From NCBI GenBank assembly GCA_016719605.1, contig JADJYW010000020.1, positions 1 to 64,000 of the forward strand: a DNA stretch of 64,000 nt, read 5' to 3'. The notes under the pieces were generated by a model that ran no database searches, was not told the origin of the DNA, and saw nothing but the letters and a program-made list of their open reading frames with translations. The position numbers and the translations under genes are program-made. The stretch comes from Lewinellaceae bacterium (GTDB lineage: Bacteria > Bacteroidota > Bacteroidia > Chitinophagales > Saprospiraceae). This document shows, in pieces, positions 1 to 8,311 of this stretch; the stretch's first letter is position 1, and the number at the start of each line of letters is the position of its first letter.

Positions 1-8
1 AGAATGAA

Positions 9-2837
9 TTATTTGTTCAAGTCGTAGGTAAGCGAGAGACTGACGAGGCGGCCCCGGCGATAGGTGAAGATGGGATCGTCGAGGTCTGTAATTTTTTCGT
101 TGCGGTCGGAGTCCTGAAAAAAGCGGAACGGTGCATCCAGCACGTTTTGTACGCCGAGTTTGTACGCCATACGTTCGCCGACGCGCTTGGTGATTGTCAC
201 GTCAAGGCTGTTGCGCGAACGCTCGTAAATCGTGGGAAACAACACATCACCCACCGAGTAGATGCGGTCGCCGAAAATGTTGTAGACCACACTGCCCAGC
301 AGCCCCAGATTTTGCTGGTCGTAGTACATGCCGAGGTTGACAATATAGGGCGACTGGCCCTGCAAGGGACGCACCCGGCTTTGCGCCACTGCTGTGGAAC
401 CCAGGTCCACCTCGGAGCGAATGATCGAAGCATTGGCATTGAACGAGAAATTGTCCAGAAACGCACTGCCCGTGACCCCGCGGAGCGATTTGCGCAGCTC
501 CACCTCAACACCATAGTTTTTTGCAAAATCGGCATTGATAAACGTGAAGTTTGGCTGCTCGGTAGAAATAATGGTCTTATTCTCGATGGGGTTGCTGAAG
601 TATTTGTAAAAAGCGCCGATGCTGAACGTCTCGCCCACACGCGGATAGATTTCGTAACGCAGGTCGAGGTTGTTGATCGTCGCCGGGCGCAGGTCAGGGT
701 TGCCGATACGCCCGGCTTCGAGTTTGTAGTCGTAAAACAGGAAGGGCGCCAGTTCGCGAAACTCCGGGCGATTCACCGTACGGCTGTACGCGAGGCGGAG
801 GATGGAATTTTCGTTGAGGTTGTAGCCGGCGTTGAGGAAGGGCAACAGAGACAACACCGAGTTTTCCGCCCGGATAGTGCCAAAATCGTCCTTGCTGTTC
901 ACCTGCTGGACGTTGTATTCGCCGCGCATGCCCAAAGAAATATCGAAAGCACGCCACGGAATGTCGGCACTTGCATAAGCAGCCCCTGTGAAACTATTGG
1001 CATCGTACGCGTCAATCGGGCGGGTACCTTCCTCAATCACGAAACCGTCGCGGGTGCGGACGTTTTCGTTGCTGAAAATTTCGCTAAGCGGTAACATGGC
1101 CAACTCCTGGCCAATGGTGGGGTTGAAAAAGCCCGGGTACAGGTAGGAAATGTACCTGGAGGAAAAGTCGCGGTAGCGGAAGTCGGCGTAATAGCCGCCC
1201 TTCAAACTGGTTTTTTTGCTGCCTGCCGTGTTCAGCGTCCAAGTATAGTCCAAGCCGTGGTTACCCGTCACCTCGAACATTTTGCCGAAGTACCGGCCCG
1301 TTTCAAACAGGTTGGACGAAGGCGGAAGTTGCATAGTAAAATTCTGGTCGGAGCGGTTCTCCGGGCGGAACGTGCGGAAGCGACGCAAGTCAGGTTCCAG
1401 TTCACGCAGGTAACTGGCGCCGGCTACCCAGCGCAGGTTTTTGTTTTCGCTCAGTTGGTGCACCCCTTCGAATTGTCCGGTATAGATGGAGCGGCTGCGA
1501 TAGCCCAGCAGGTAGTTGCGCAGGTCGTCGCCCGGGCGCTGAATGAAGTCGAAACCGTTGCGGAGGATAGTTTCATTTTCGCCAATCTGGTTGAACAGAT
1601 TTTTGAAACTGATGGTGCTGCGGTCGTTCAGACGCAGTTTCCAGTTGGACAAAATGCTGATGCGGTTTTGTTTTTCGTACACCTGATCGTCGTACTGAAA
1701 GCGGGTCAGGATGGGCTGCGACCGGTCTTCCCACTCAAAATAGCGGTAGAAATCGCGCAGGTAGGATTGATAGCTGGTGGAATAGTTGATCGCATTGATC
1801 GCGGTCAGGCGCTTTCCGCCCAGCGTCATGTTGCGGCCGAAACTGAGGCCCACGGTGTAGTCCGGCAGGGCTGTCTGTTCTTTGGCGACCCAGTTGTTGG
1901 GCAGGGAATGTGCGGCATCCTGGCGGATTTGCGCGTTGCGGGCCGAAGACTGGAGGGTGCGCGAATTCGGGAAACTGCCCGGCAACTGCCGAAAACCGCT
2001 GTCGAAGCCCAAAAAATCGGTCGGCGAGCCTTCACTTTGAAAGTATGGCTTGCCCGTGGTATTGTCGCGGTAGCCGATCCCGAAGTTGAGTTTTGTGAAA
2101 TTTTTATCTACCTCGTCTATGGTGTAGAGTTTGATAACCCCGCCGGCGAAATCGCCGGGAAGGTCGGCAGAGCCGGATTTGTAAATCAGCATCCGGTCAA
2201 GCACGCTGCTGGAAATCAGGTCAAAGGAAAAGGTACGCTTGTCTACTTCGGTACTCGGCGCGATGACATTGTTGATCATTACGTTGTTGTAGCGCTCGCT
2301 CAGGCCGCGGATCATCACAAAACGGTTGTCCACGATGGTTACGCCCGGCACGCGCTGCATCACCTGGGCAGCATTGTTGTCCTGCGATTTGGCAATTTGC
2401 TGGCTCGATACACCGCTCACAACCTGTTTGGCCTGTTTGACTTCGAGCAGCACGGCAGCCACCGTGTTGGTTTTGCGGTATTCTGTGATGGTCACTTCTG
2501 CAAAAACAAAGGCAGAGACCGACATCACCACATCCAAGGTGTACTTCTCGTCGGCTTTCACCTGAATATCGTTGAGCACGATATCCTCGTAGCCGGTGTA
2601 GGAAACCGTTGCCGTGTAGGCGCCCGGCGGGACGTTCCGGATATTGAAAAAACCGTCGAGATCGGTCGCGGCGCCTGTAGCAAAATCACCCGTGCCGCGC
2701 AGTTTTACCGTGGCGCCGATGAGCGTTTCCTTGCTGTCGCTGTCCAGAATGGTACCGGCGACGGAGCCGTTTTGAGCATGAAGAAAGGAACTGATGGTCA
2801 GGAAAGAAACAATGTTCAGTAGCGTACGAAATTTCAT
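9..2837 (-). CDS. TonB-dependent receptor with carboxypeptidase-regulatory-like N-terminal domain
   Basis: A 942-residue outer-membrane active transporter. Residues 1-21 form a signal peptide ending FLHAQ. Residues about 25-110 are a carboxypeptidase-regulatory-like beta-sandwich (GSVAGTILDSDSKETLIGAT), typical of Bacteroidota SusC-like and related receptors. A plug domain follows (QVMQRVPGVTIVDNRFVMIRG, about 158-178), and the remainder is a beta-barrel rich in aromatic strands. The length is normal for the family. The start at 2837 places the signal peptide directly at the N-terminus. No SusD partner is adjacent, so the substrate cannot be assigned; a siderophore, peptide or glycan are all possible. 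The gene ends nine bases from the window edge, so downstream partners are unseen. Confidence 0.93.
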   Translation of the reverse strand: MKFRTLLNIVSFLTISSFLHAQNGSVAGTILDSDSKETLIGATVKLRGTGDFATGAATDLDGFFNIRNVPPGAYTATVSYTGYEDIVLNDIQVKADEKYTLDVVMSVSAFVFAEVTITEYRKTNTVAAVLLEVKQAKQVVSGVSSQQIAKSQDNNAAQVMQRVPGVTIVDNRFVMIRGLSERYNNVMINNVIAPSTEVDKRTFSFDLISSSVLDRMLIYKSGSADLPGDFAGGVIKLYTIDEVDKNFTKLNFGIGYRDNTTGKPYFQSEGSPTDFLGFDSGFRQLPGSFPNSRTLQSSARNAQIRQDAAHSLPNNWVAKEQTALPDYTVGLSFGRNMTLGGKRLTAINAINYSTSYQSYLRDFYRYFEWEDRSQPILTRFQYDDQVYEKQNRISILSNWKLRLNDRSTISFKNLFNQIGENETILRNGFDFIQRPGDDLRNYLLGYRSRSIYTGQFEGVHQLSENKNLRWVAGASYLRELEPDLRRFRTFRPENRSDQNFTMQLPPSSNLFETGRYFGKMFEVTGNHGLDYTWTLNTAGSKKTSLKGGYYADFRYRDFSSRYISYLYPGFFNPTIGQELAMLPLSEIFSNENVRTRDGFVIEEGTRPIDAYDANSFTGAAYASADIPWRAFDISLGMRGEYNVQQVNSKDDFGTIRAENSVLSLLPFLNAGYNLNENSILRLAYSRTVNRPEFRELAPFLFYDYKLEAGRIGNPDLRPATINNLDLRYEIYPRVGETFSIGAFYKYFSNPIENKTIISTEQPNFTFINADFAKNYGVEVELRKSLRGVTGSAFLDNFSFNANASIIRSEVDLGSTAVAQSRVRPLQGQSPYIVNLGMYYDQQNLGLLGSVVYNIFGDRIYSVGDVLFPTIYERSRNSLDVTITKRVGERMAYKLGVQNVLDAPFRFFQDSDRNEKITDLDDPIFTYRRGRLVSLSLTYDLNK

Positions 2838-3014
2838 ACAGAATGGGCTGTTGAAAAAATTTGATGCAAAGGAACCGCTCCAATGTTAAGCCCATATTAA
2901 GTCCGTGTTAAGTGTGCTTTTTGTCTCCGGAGCTATCGCTGAAAAAATGATTTTTCGAAACAGCCAACCCGAAGCGACACGCCTGCTGTCTGTATTAAAA
3001 AACAAACTCTTGTT

Positions 3015-3466
3015 ATGAAAAAAGCACTCTTTTCCTCGCCATCCTCCTCGCCTTCGGTTGTAAAAAAGAAACCACCCTCGAAACCTCCGATTCTTTCGTC
3101 TTCGGAACCGCTTACGGCGAATGCGCGGGTGATTGTGTCACGCTCTTCAAACTCGAAGACCAGCAGCTGTACACCGATGACAATGCCGGCTACACCGACC
3201 TTTCTGCCTCCGACCAGCCGTTCCAAACCACCAGCCTTCCGGCGGATAAAGTAACCCTTGCCGAAGCGCTCCAGGCACAAATCCCAGCGAGCCTCTACGA
3301 AAAACCGAACGGCAATGTGGGCTGCCCGGATTGCCGCGACCAGGGTTTACTCTTTGTGAAAATCAAAACCGGGGATACGGTGCGCGAATGGCGCATTGAC
3401 CCGGATGAGCAGCAGTATGCCGCGTTCTGCGACTCGATTCGGACAACCGTGCAGCTGCTGAAGTAA
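3015..3466 (+). CDS. Small secreted lipoprotein, frameshifted in its signal peptide
   Basis: Read directly, the frame opened by the ATG at 3015 gives a low-complexity Ser/Pro peptide. One base added to the T4 run near 3030-3033 restores MKKALFFLAILLAFGC, a lipoprotein signal with a lipobox cysteine, followed by about 130 coherent residues ending at the TAA at 3464-3466. The mature part has two cysteine pairs (ECAGDC and CPDCRDQG) and no family I recognise. It is probably an outer-membrane-anchored lipoprotein. The break is a homopolymer-length error of the kind seen repeatedly in this window, so I treat it as one intact gene. A strong hairpin lies 11 bases after the stop. Confidence 0.7.
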
Positions 3467-3477
3467 GTCGGGGGCAA

Positions 3478-3508
3478 GACTTTCCAGGTTTTTTAAACCT
3501 GGAAAGTC
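3478..3508. terminator. Perfect 14-bp hairpin after the lipoprotein gene
   Basis: The arms are GACTTTCCAGGTTT and its exact reverse complement, separated by three T residues. The position just after the lipoprotein stop suits a terminator. The same core (CTTCCAGGTTT...AAACCTGGAAG) recurs near 39210 and at 60989, so it may be a dispersed palindromic repeat used as a terminator. Confidence 0.55.
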
Positions 3509-3584
3509 TGTTGTCCGGTTGTATGGCCAAATTCTTTTGTGCGGGTTTCATGCTTTTAGTGGCAAAACTCCTCCCCTTCCCACC

Positions 3585-3592
3585 TACTTTTG
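3585..3592 (+). promoter_or_regulatory. Bacteroidota -7 box TACTTTTG for the acyl-CoA reductase gene
   Basis: An exact TAnnTTTG match 15 bases upstream of the TTG start at 3607. It argues against upstream in-frame ATGs such as 3511, which would precede the transcription start. No clear -33 element is visible. Confidence 0.5.
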
Positions 3593-3606
3593 CACCCAAA
3601 AAGCAC

Positions 3607-4650
3607 TTGACACAACTCGAACGACTTGATCTGCTGGCCGAACTGGGCGATTACCTCCTGGCCGAACCCGATGCTGAACTCCAGCAGGTCATCCGGCAGG
3701 CGTATCTGGAAAACCGGTGGTTCACCGAAACCAATACCCGAATGGCGCTGCAAGCCATTGCCCGCATATTTCTGGATCGGGAAAAACTGAGGGACTGGAC
3801 GGCCCGCTACTCCTTGTCCGACAAACCACACCCGGACAAAACCGTGGCGCTGGTGATGGCCGGTAACATCCCGCTGGTGGGGTTTCACGACTGGCTTTGC
3901 GTATTCGTGGCCGGTCAAAGGGCCAAGGTGAAACTGTCGGAGAAAGACAAACACCTCCTGCCGTTTTTGGTAAAAAAACTGGGCGAGTGGGCCTTCGAGT
4001 CGTGGGAGTACACCGAGTTTGTGGGCGAGGGCGATAAATTAGCCGATTTCGACGCCGTTATCGCCACCGGCAGCAACAACACCGCCCGATACTTCGAGCA
4101 GTATTTCGGCAAATACCCGCACATCATCCGCAGCAACCGCAACGCCGTGGCCGTGCTGACCGGCTACGAAACACCCGACGACCTGCTTGCTCTCGGCCGC
4201 GACATTTTCACCTACTTCGGACTCGGCTGCCGGAACGTGTCCAAAATATACGTTCCCCACGGTTACCACTTCGATACCCTGCTCGAAGCCCTGCACGAAT
4301 ACCGCGAAATTATCCACCACGACAAGTACAAAAACAACTTCGACTACAACTTTACCTTGTTCATACTCAACCAAATCCCCTTCCAAAACAACGGCTGCCT
4401 GCTCCTGAAAGAAGACACCGCGCTACAGGCCCGCATCGCATCCGTACACTACGAATACTACGACGACCTGCACGACATAGACCGGTTGCTGGCCGAACGA
4501 AAAGACGAAATTCAGTGTGTGGTGAGCAACGTGCAACTGCGGGATTTCAAAGCGCTGCCCTTCGGAAAAAGCCAGGAACCGGAACTGGACGACTATGCGG
4601 ATGGGGTGGATGTGCTGTTGTTTTTGTCAAAATCGGCATTCATAAACCGG
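3607..4650 (+). CDS. Acyl-CoA reductase (LuxC-like), 3' end lost in corrupted sequence
   Basis: The protein resembles the Bacteroidota acyl-CoA reductase family, related to LuxC, which reduces acyl-CoA or acyl esters to aldehydes using NADPH. Recognisable stretches are VALVMAGNIPLVGFHDWLCV, AVIATGSNNTARYFEQYFGK and FTYFGLGCRNVSKIYVPHGY; the last holds the conserved cysteine region. I chose the TTG at 3607 (MTQLERLDLLAELG) because a -7 promoter box lies at 3585 and family members start at this point. The conserved end, DYADGVDVLLFL, is reached at about 4628. Beyond about 4650 the DNA becomes homopolymer-rich and the true stop cannot be seen, although the frame stays open to 5055. It lies immediately upstream of trmD. 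Confidence 0.8.
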
Positions 4651-5155
4651 GGGGGTGGCCCAAACCGCCAAAAATTCGGATTTCTCCAGCCGGGGGAGGG
4701 AAAGGGGGGGGGGGGTGTTTGCAACCCGCGGCGGGGGGGGAGAGAGGAACCCCCCCCCCCCGGGGGAAAGGGGGCGGCCGCGGGAAAAAAACCCCCCCCG
4801 CGCCCATTTATTGGAGAAAAAAACCCCGCCGAACCCCCACAACCCCGGCGCGGGGGGGACAAAAAAAACAGGGGGGGGGGGGGGCCGCCCCCCCCGCGGC
4901 GACAACCTGCCCCCCCCCCCCCCGGGCCCGGGGGGGGGGAGAAAAAAAAAATTCCCCGGGTCCCCCCCCTTCCCCCCCCCCAAAACGGGGGCCGGCCCCC
5001 CCCGCGTTGTCGGGGAAGCCGCCCCCCCCGGGGATACCCGGGAAAAAAAAAATAAAAAAATGGAAAACAACGGCCCCCCCGCCCCCAAAGCCAAAAAACA
5101 AAAAGCCGGGAGGGGGGGGCGGGCCCAAAAAAAAAAAAAAAAAAAAAAAAAATAA
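4650..5155. other. Low-complexity, T-depleted homopolymer stretch, probable assembly artefact
   Basis: About 500 bases made almost wholly of runs of G, C and A (up to 12-27 identical bases), with very few T residues, ending in a 27-base A run just before trmD. It replaces the natural 3' end of the acyl-CoA reductase gene. Several frames are open through it, but their translations are Pro/Gly/Lys runs with no domain character. I see no gene here. The composition differs sharply from everything else in the window. Confidence 0.75.
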
Positions 5156-5173
5156 GGGATTTTATCAACTCGT

Positions 5174-5863
5174 ATGCGCTTCGACATCATCTCCGTCCTG
5201 CCCGAACTACTGGAAAGCCCGCTCAACCACTCCATCATGAAACGGGCCAAAGACAAAGGTCTGCTGGACGTATACCTGCACAACCTGCGCGAGTACGGCC
5301 TCGGGCGGCACAGGCAGGTGGACGACTACCAGTTTGGCGGCGGCGCCGGTATGGTCATGAAGCCCGAGCCGCTCGCGGCCTGCATCGAGGCGCTGCAAGC
5401 CGAACGCACCTACGACGCGATTATCTACACCTCGCCCGACGGCGTTCGGCTTGACCAGGCACTGTGCAACCACCTTTCGATGCACCAAAACCTGCTCGTC
5501 ATTTGCGGCCACTACAAGGGTGTGGACGAGCGCATCCGTGAGAAATACGTCACCCTCGAAATCAGCATCGGCGACTATGTGCTGTCCGGCGGCGAACTCG
5601 CTGCCGCCGTGCTGGTGGACGCCGTGGGCCGCCTCATTCCCGGCGTGCTCAATGACGAAACGTCGGCCCTGTTCGATAGTTTTCAGGACAACCTGCTGGC
5701 CCCTCCCGTCTATACCCGTCCTGCCGAATGGAAAGGCATGGCCGTACCCGAAGTGCTACTGTCCGGCAACGACAAACGGATTGACGAGTGGCGCCACGAG
5801 CAAAGCCTCGAGCGTACCAAGGCCCGCCGCCCCGATCTTTTTGAAAAATTTGTAAACGAGTAA
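5174..5863 (+). CDS. trmD: tRNA (guanine(37)-N1)-methyltransferase
   Basis: TrmD uses S-adenosylmethionine to methylate N1 of G37 next to the anticodon in tRNAs reading CNN codons, which prevents +1 frameshifting. The 229 residues match the family length. The SPOUT knot motifs are present: ICGHYKGVDER (110-120) and GDYVLSGGELAA (133-144). The start FDIISVLPELLESPL and the substrate loop QVDDYQFGGGAGMVMKPEP (48-66) are also canonical. The gene is complete and reads cleanly despite the corrupted stretch immediately upstream, which obscures its promoter and any linkage to the acyl-CoA reductase gene. Confidence 0.97.
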   Translation: MRFDIISVLPELLESPLNHSIMKRAKDKGLLDVYLHNLREYGLGRHRQVDDYQFGGGAGMVMKPEPLAACIEALQAERTYDAIIYTSPDGVRLDQALCNHLSMHQNLLVICGHYKGVDERIREKYVTLEISIGDYVLSGGELAAAVLVDAVGRLIPGVLNDETSALFDSFQDNLLAPPVYTRPAEWKGMAVPEVLLSGNDKRIDEWRHEQSLERTKARRPDLFEKFVNE

Positions 5864-5872
5864 AACCGGCTG

Positions 5873-6022
5873 CTACACCCGAGCCTTTGCCTTTTTCCGG
5901 CACGCATCGCTGCAGAATTTTACATCCGCCCACACCTTTTCCCATTTTTTGCGCCAGCTAAATGGCCGCCCGCACACGCTGCAAACCTTCTGCGGCAGGT
6001 CACTTTTTTTGATTTGTTTCAT
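5873..6022 (-). CDS. DUF2256 family small zinc-binding protein
   Basis: A 49-residue protein, MKQIKKSDLPQKVCSVCGRP onward, with CxxC and CxxxC pairs and the family signature PFSWRKKWEKVW. DUF2256 proteins are short, have unknown function and are often encoded beside cryptochrome/photolyase genes. A photolyase gene is present in this window but 12 kb away. I chose the ATG at 6022 because the sequence upstream of it (LQTYNFLFFKNFFVLK) is low complexity and overlaps the divergent promoter. It converges with trmD with a 9-base gap. Confidence 0.85.
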   Translation of the reverse strand: MKQIKKSDLPQKVCSVCGRPFSWRKKWEKVWADVKFCSDACRKKAKARV

Positions 6023-6059
6023 TTTTAAAACAAAAAAGTTTTTAAAAAACAAAAAGTTG

Positions 6060-6067
6060 TAAGTTTG
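6060..6067 (+). promoter_or_regulatory. Bacteroidota -7 box TAAGTTTG
   Basis: An exact TAnnTTTG match 60 bases before the zinc-ribbon gene, in the A/T-rich divergent spacer shared with the DUF2256 gene. Confidence 0.5.
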
Positions 6068-6095
6068 CAATTCTTTCACTCAAAACCCGCCACCC

Positions 6096-6121
6096 AAAAC
6101 TCAAAACTCAAAACTCAAAAC
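6096..6121 (+). repeat. Tandem heptamer (CAAAACT)n
   Basis: Roughly four copies of the heptamer AAAACTC in the leader of the zinc-ribbon gene. The same heptamer recurs at 19611-19627 (3' end of kdsB) and at 32731-32760 (inside the amidohydrolase gene). Confidence 0.8.
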
Positions 6122-6127
6122 TTCACT

Positions 6128-7081
6128 ATGACTCGTTGTCCGAATTGTGCCGCCGAACTGATCCCGGGGGCCAAATTTTGCCACCGCTGCGGCGATTTGG
6201 TTGCGGAAAAAACCAAGTCTTGCCCGGCTTGCCACGAGGTGAGTCCGCTGGCATCCGTGTTTTGTCACCACTGCGGTTTTCATTTTGAAGGAAAGAAAAG
6301 CAAACCCTACACCTACCAGCCGCGCTACGCTCTGGAATTTGATCCGGATACGATAACAGAGCAGGTGAAGGCTATGTTTTTCCGAAGCCTGCGCGACCGC
6401 GTGGAGGAGGAGCACGACCCGGAACGGTACAGCGATTATGTGGAGTGGTTTTATCAGTCGCGATTTCGGGAAATATATTCCGTGCGGGCCGAACAGATTG
6501 CCGAGGACGTTATGACCCGCTGGCAGCGTTTCGGCGTTGAGGCGTTGCCGGAAATTGACCGGCAGATAGACCGCTCGTTCGAGGGGCTGCTCGACTATTT
6601 TACCATCCAGTTTTGTCCCGACCTGAACGGTGTGCTGCTGCCCGGCGCCATTCTGAAATACGAACACGCCGAAGCCGGGAAAACCGATCTCTGGCGCATG
6701 ATCCAGGATTTTCTCGACTTCGATCTGGAGGAAGAAATGTTTTACTTCGATTTCATTGCCATGCCGGAGGTGTATCTCGCCAATGCCTGCAAAAATTTCC
6801 TCACCGCCGAGCGCCGTGAAAAGGTGTTTTTTATCTGCGACCTCTCGCTCAAGGGCAACGGCAAAGAGGGTTTTGCCATGACAGACCGCGGTATCTACTG
6901 GCGCGCACCGTTCGACAAACCCCGACGCGTACTGTACCGCGAACTGCGTACCGTGGAAACGGGCAAAGACTGGATCACCATCAGCGGTCATTTTTTCACC
7001 GCCAACCCTTCGCTCAACCTGAAACTGTACAAATTGCTGAAAAAACTGCGCGGCTGGGAGGAGCCGGCCGTATGCGTGTGA
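6128..7081 (+). CDS. Double zinc-ribbon protein of unknown function
   Basis: A 317-residue cytoplasmic-looking protein. Its N-terminus carries two zinc ribbons: CPNCAAELIPGAKFCHRCGD (residues 4-23) and a second pair CPACHEV...FCHHCGFHF, so four CxxC motifs in about 55 residues. The rest is mixed alpha/beta and acidic, with no signal peptide or membrane helix. The C-terminal part (GKEGFAMTDRGIYWRAPF) resembles a PH-like domain seen in zinc-ribbon sensor proteins; that is only a resemblance. I chose the ATG at 6128 because the upstream in-frame extension is encoded by the heptamer repeat. It is followed 23 bases later by prmC, which has its own -7 box. Confidence 0.75.
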   Translation: MTRCPNCAAELIPGAKFCHRCGDLVAEKTKSCPACHEVSPLASVFCHHCGFHFEGKKSKPYTYQPRYALEFDPDTITEQVKAMFFRSLRDRVEEEHDPERYSDYVEWFYQSRFREIYSVRAEQIAEDVMTRWQRFGVEALPEIDRQIDRSFEGLLDYFTIQFCPDLNGVLLPGAILKYEHAEAGKTDLWRMIQDFLDFDLEEEMFYFDFIAMPEVYLANACKNFLTAERREKVFFICDLSLKGNGKEGFAMTDRGIYWRAPFDKPRRVLYRELRTVETGKDWITISGHFFTANPSLNLKLYKLLKKLRGWEEPAVCV

Positions 7082-7098
7082 ATCGCCCACGCAGCGCC

Positions 7099-7106
7099 TA
7101 CCTTTG
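7099..7106 (+). promoter_or_regulatory. Bacteroidota -7 box TACCTTTG before prmC
   Basis: An exact TAnnTTTG match. Its last three bases are the first candidate TTG start of prmC, so if this promoter is used, translation must begin at the next in-frame TTG at 7125. Confidence 0.5.
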
Positions 7107-7991
7107 CAGCCAAATACTGTCCGCTTGCCTGCACACGCACCGATAACCGCCTTCGATCAACTCGTTCTTGACCTCACCCCGCGCTACGGCCCCGGCGAGG
7201 CGCGCAGCATTGCCCGTATCGTTTTCGAGGACGCGTTCGATACCAGACGGCCTTCGGAGAAACAACTGTCCGCCACAGAAAACATCCGATTAGAAGACAT
7301 CCGCCGGCGCCTGCTACTGGGCGAACCGGTGCAGTACGTCCTCGGAGAGGCTGATTTTTTCGGGTTGAAATTCGCAGTCAATCCCGCCGTCCTCATTCCC
7401 CGCCAGGAAACCGAAGAGTTGGTGGCCTGGGTGCTGGAATGGCTGAAAACACAAAACATCCACGCCCCTGCCCTGCTGGATATCGGCCTGGGCAGCGGCT
7501 GTATCGCGGTGACGCTGAAGCGAAAACGCCGCGATATCCGGCTTTTCGGTTTGGAAAAAAGCCCAGACGCACTGGCGTTGGCCACCGAAAATGCCCGACG
7601 CATTTTGGGCGACGACGATTTTATGTTTGCCGAAGGCGATATACTGGAACCGGGTAGCCTGCCGGCACTTCCGCCCCTGCAGGTCATCGTCAGCAACCCA
7701 CCCTACATCCCGCAACACGAGCGGATGCATGTCCCCGAACACGTTTTGGCACACGAACCCGCGCTCGCCCTGTTTGTCGAGGACAACGATCCGCTGATTT
7801 TCTACCGGGTCATTGGCGTTTTTGCCCTGGAAAAATTGCAGCCCGGAGGCGCCCTGTTTTTCGAGTGCAATGCATTCAATGCCAACGAGGTCGTCAGCCT
7901 GCTCGTCCGGCTCGGCTTCTCCGATGTTGCCCTCCGGAAAGACCTCGCAGGGGCCGACCGAATGGTTTTCGGTTGTTTGCCCGCCCGGTAA
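7104..7991 (+). CDS. prmC: Peptide chain release factor N5-glutamine methyltransferase
   Basis: PrmC methylates the glutamine of the GGQ motif in release factors RF1 and RF2 using S-adenosylmethionine, raising termination efficiency. Family landmarks in the 295-residue product are EPVQYVLGEADFFG (74-87), VLIPRQETEELV (96-107), the SAM-binding DIGLGSGCIA (126-135) and catalytic NPPY (198-201). No ATG is available: the candidates are TTG at 7104 and TTG at 7125 (giving MPAHAPITAFDQL). The overlapping -7 box favours 7125; 7104 is listed as the longest frame. It is downstream of the zinc-ribbon gene on the same strand. Confidence 0.93.
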   Translation: MQPNTVRLPAHAPITAFDQLVLDLTPRYGPGEARSIARIVFEDAFDTRRPSEKQLSATENIRLEDIRRRLLLGEPVQYVLGEADFFGLKFAVNPAVLIPRQETEELVAWVLEWLKTQNIHAPALLDIGLGSGCIAVTLKRKRRDIRLFGLEKSPDALALATENARRILGDDDFMFAEGDILEPGSLPALPPLQVIVSNPPYIPQHERMHVPEHVLAHEPALALFVEDNDPLIFYRVIGVFALEKLQPGGALFFECNAFNANEVVSLLVRLGFSDVALRKDLAGADRMVFGCLPAR

Positions 7992-8052
7992 TTTCGAATC
8001 AATCGCTTGCCGGGTTTCACCACACGCTACCGGACATTTTTTCCAAGGTCCC

Positions 8053-8232
8053 AGAGGCCGTCTCATAAGTCCGCACCGTATTGCGCCGTTGACAGGCAAA
8101 TTCATTTTTTGACAGGATGAAAAGGATTTACAGGATTTTCGGCGGCGGAGCCGCCTCATTTATCCTGTAAATCTTGTAAATCCTGTCTAAAAAATCAATT
8201 CCCGTCAAAGCCATGCTTTTGAGACAGCCTCT
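8053..8232 (+). repeat. Dispersed inverted-repeat element, full copy (MITE-like)
   Basis: A 180-bp element with ends AGAGGCCGTCTCA and TGAGACAGCCTCT, which are near-perfect terminal inverted repeats. Its core is a long hairpin built from TTTACAGGATTTT and ATCCTGTAAATC arms around GGCGGCGGAGCCGCC. A shortened copy in the opposite orientation lies at 61146-61295, about 95% identical over roughly 150 bp. It fills the gap between prmC and the serine hydrolase gene, and I see no gene in it. No clear target duplication is visible. Confidence 0.75.
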
Positions 8233-8311
8233 AACGCTCGTAAAAAAATCTCCAATAGTTCGGGTTCAACCTTTCCCCGACTTTTCTGTCCAAACAAAAA
8301 AATAAACTGCT

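Noticed and set aside
147..2822. Plus-strand frames of 315 and 521 codons opposite the TonB receptor
   Set aside because: Antisense to a well-supported gene, with no promoter, family or signal.
4515..5283. Pro/Gly/Lys-rich proteins on both strands in the homopolymer stretch
   Set aside because: They exist only because homopolymer runs rarely make stop codons; the DNA itself is probably artefactual.
8049..8232. Small proteins starting MRRLRRRKSC, encoded at both copies of the dispersed element
   Set aside because: Both are translations of the repeat's hairpin arms; the conservation is that of the element, not of a protein.
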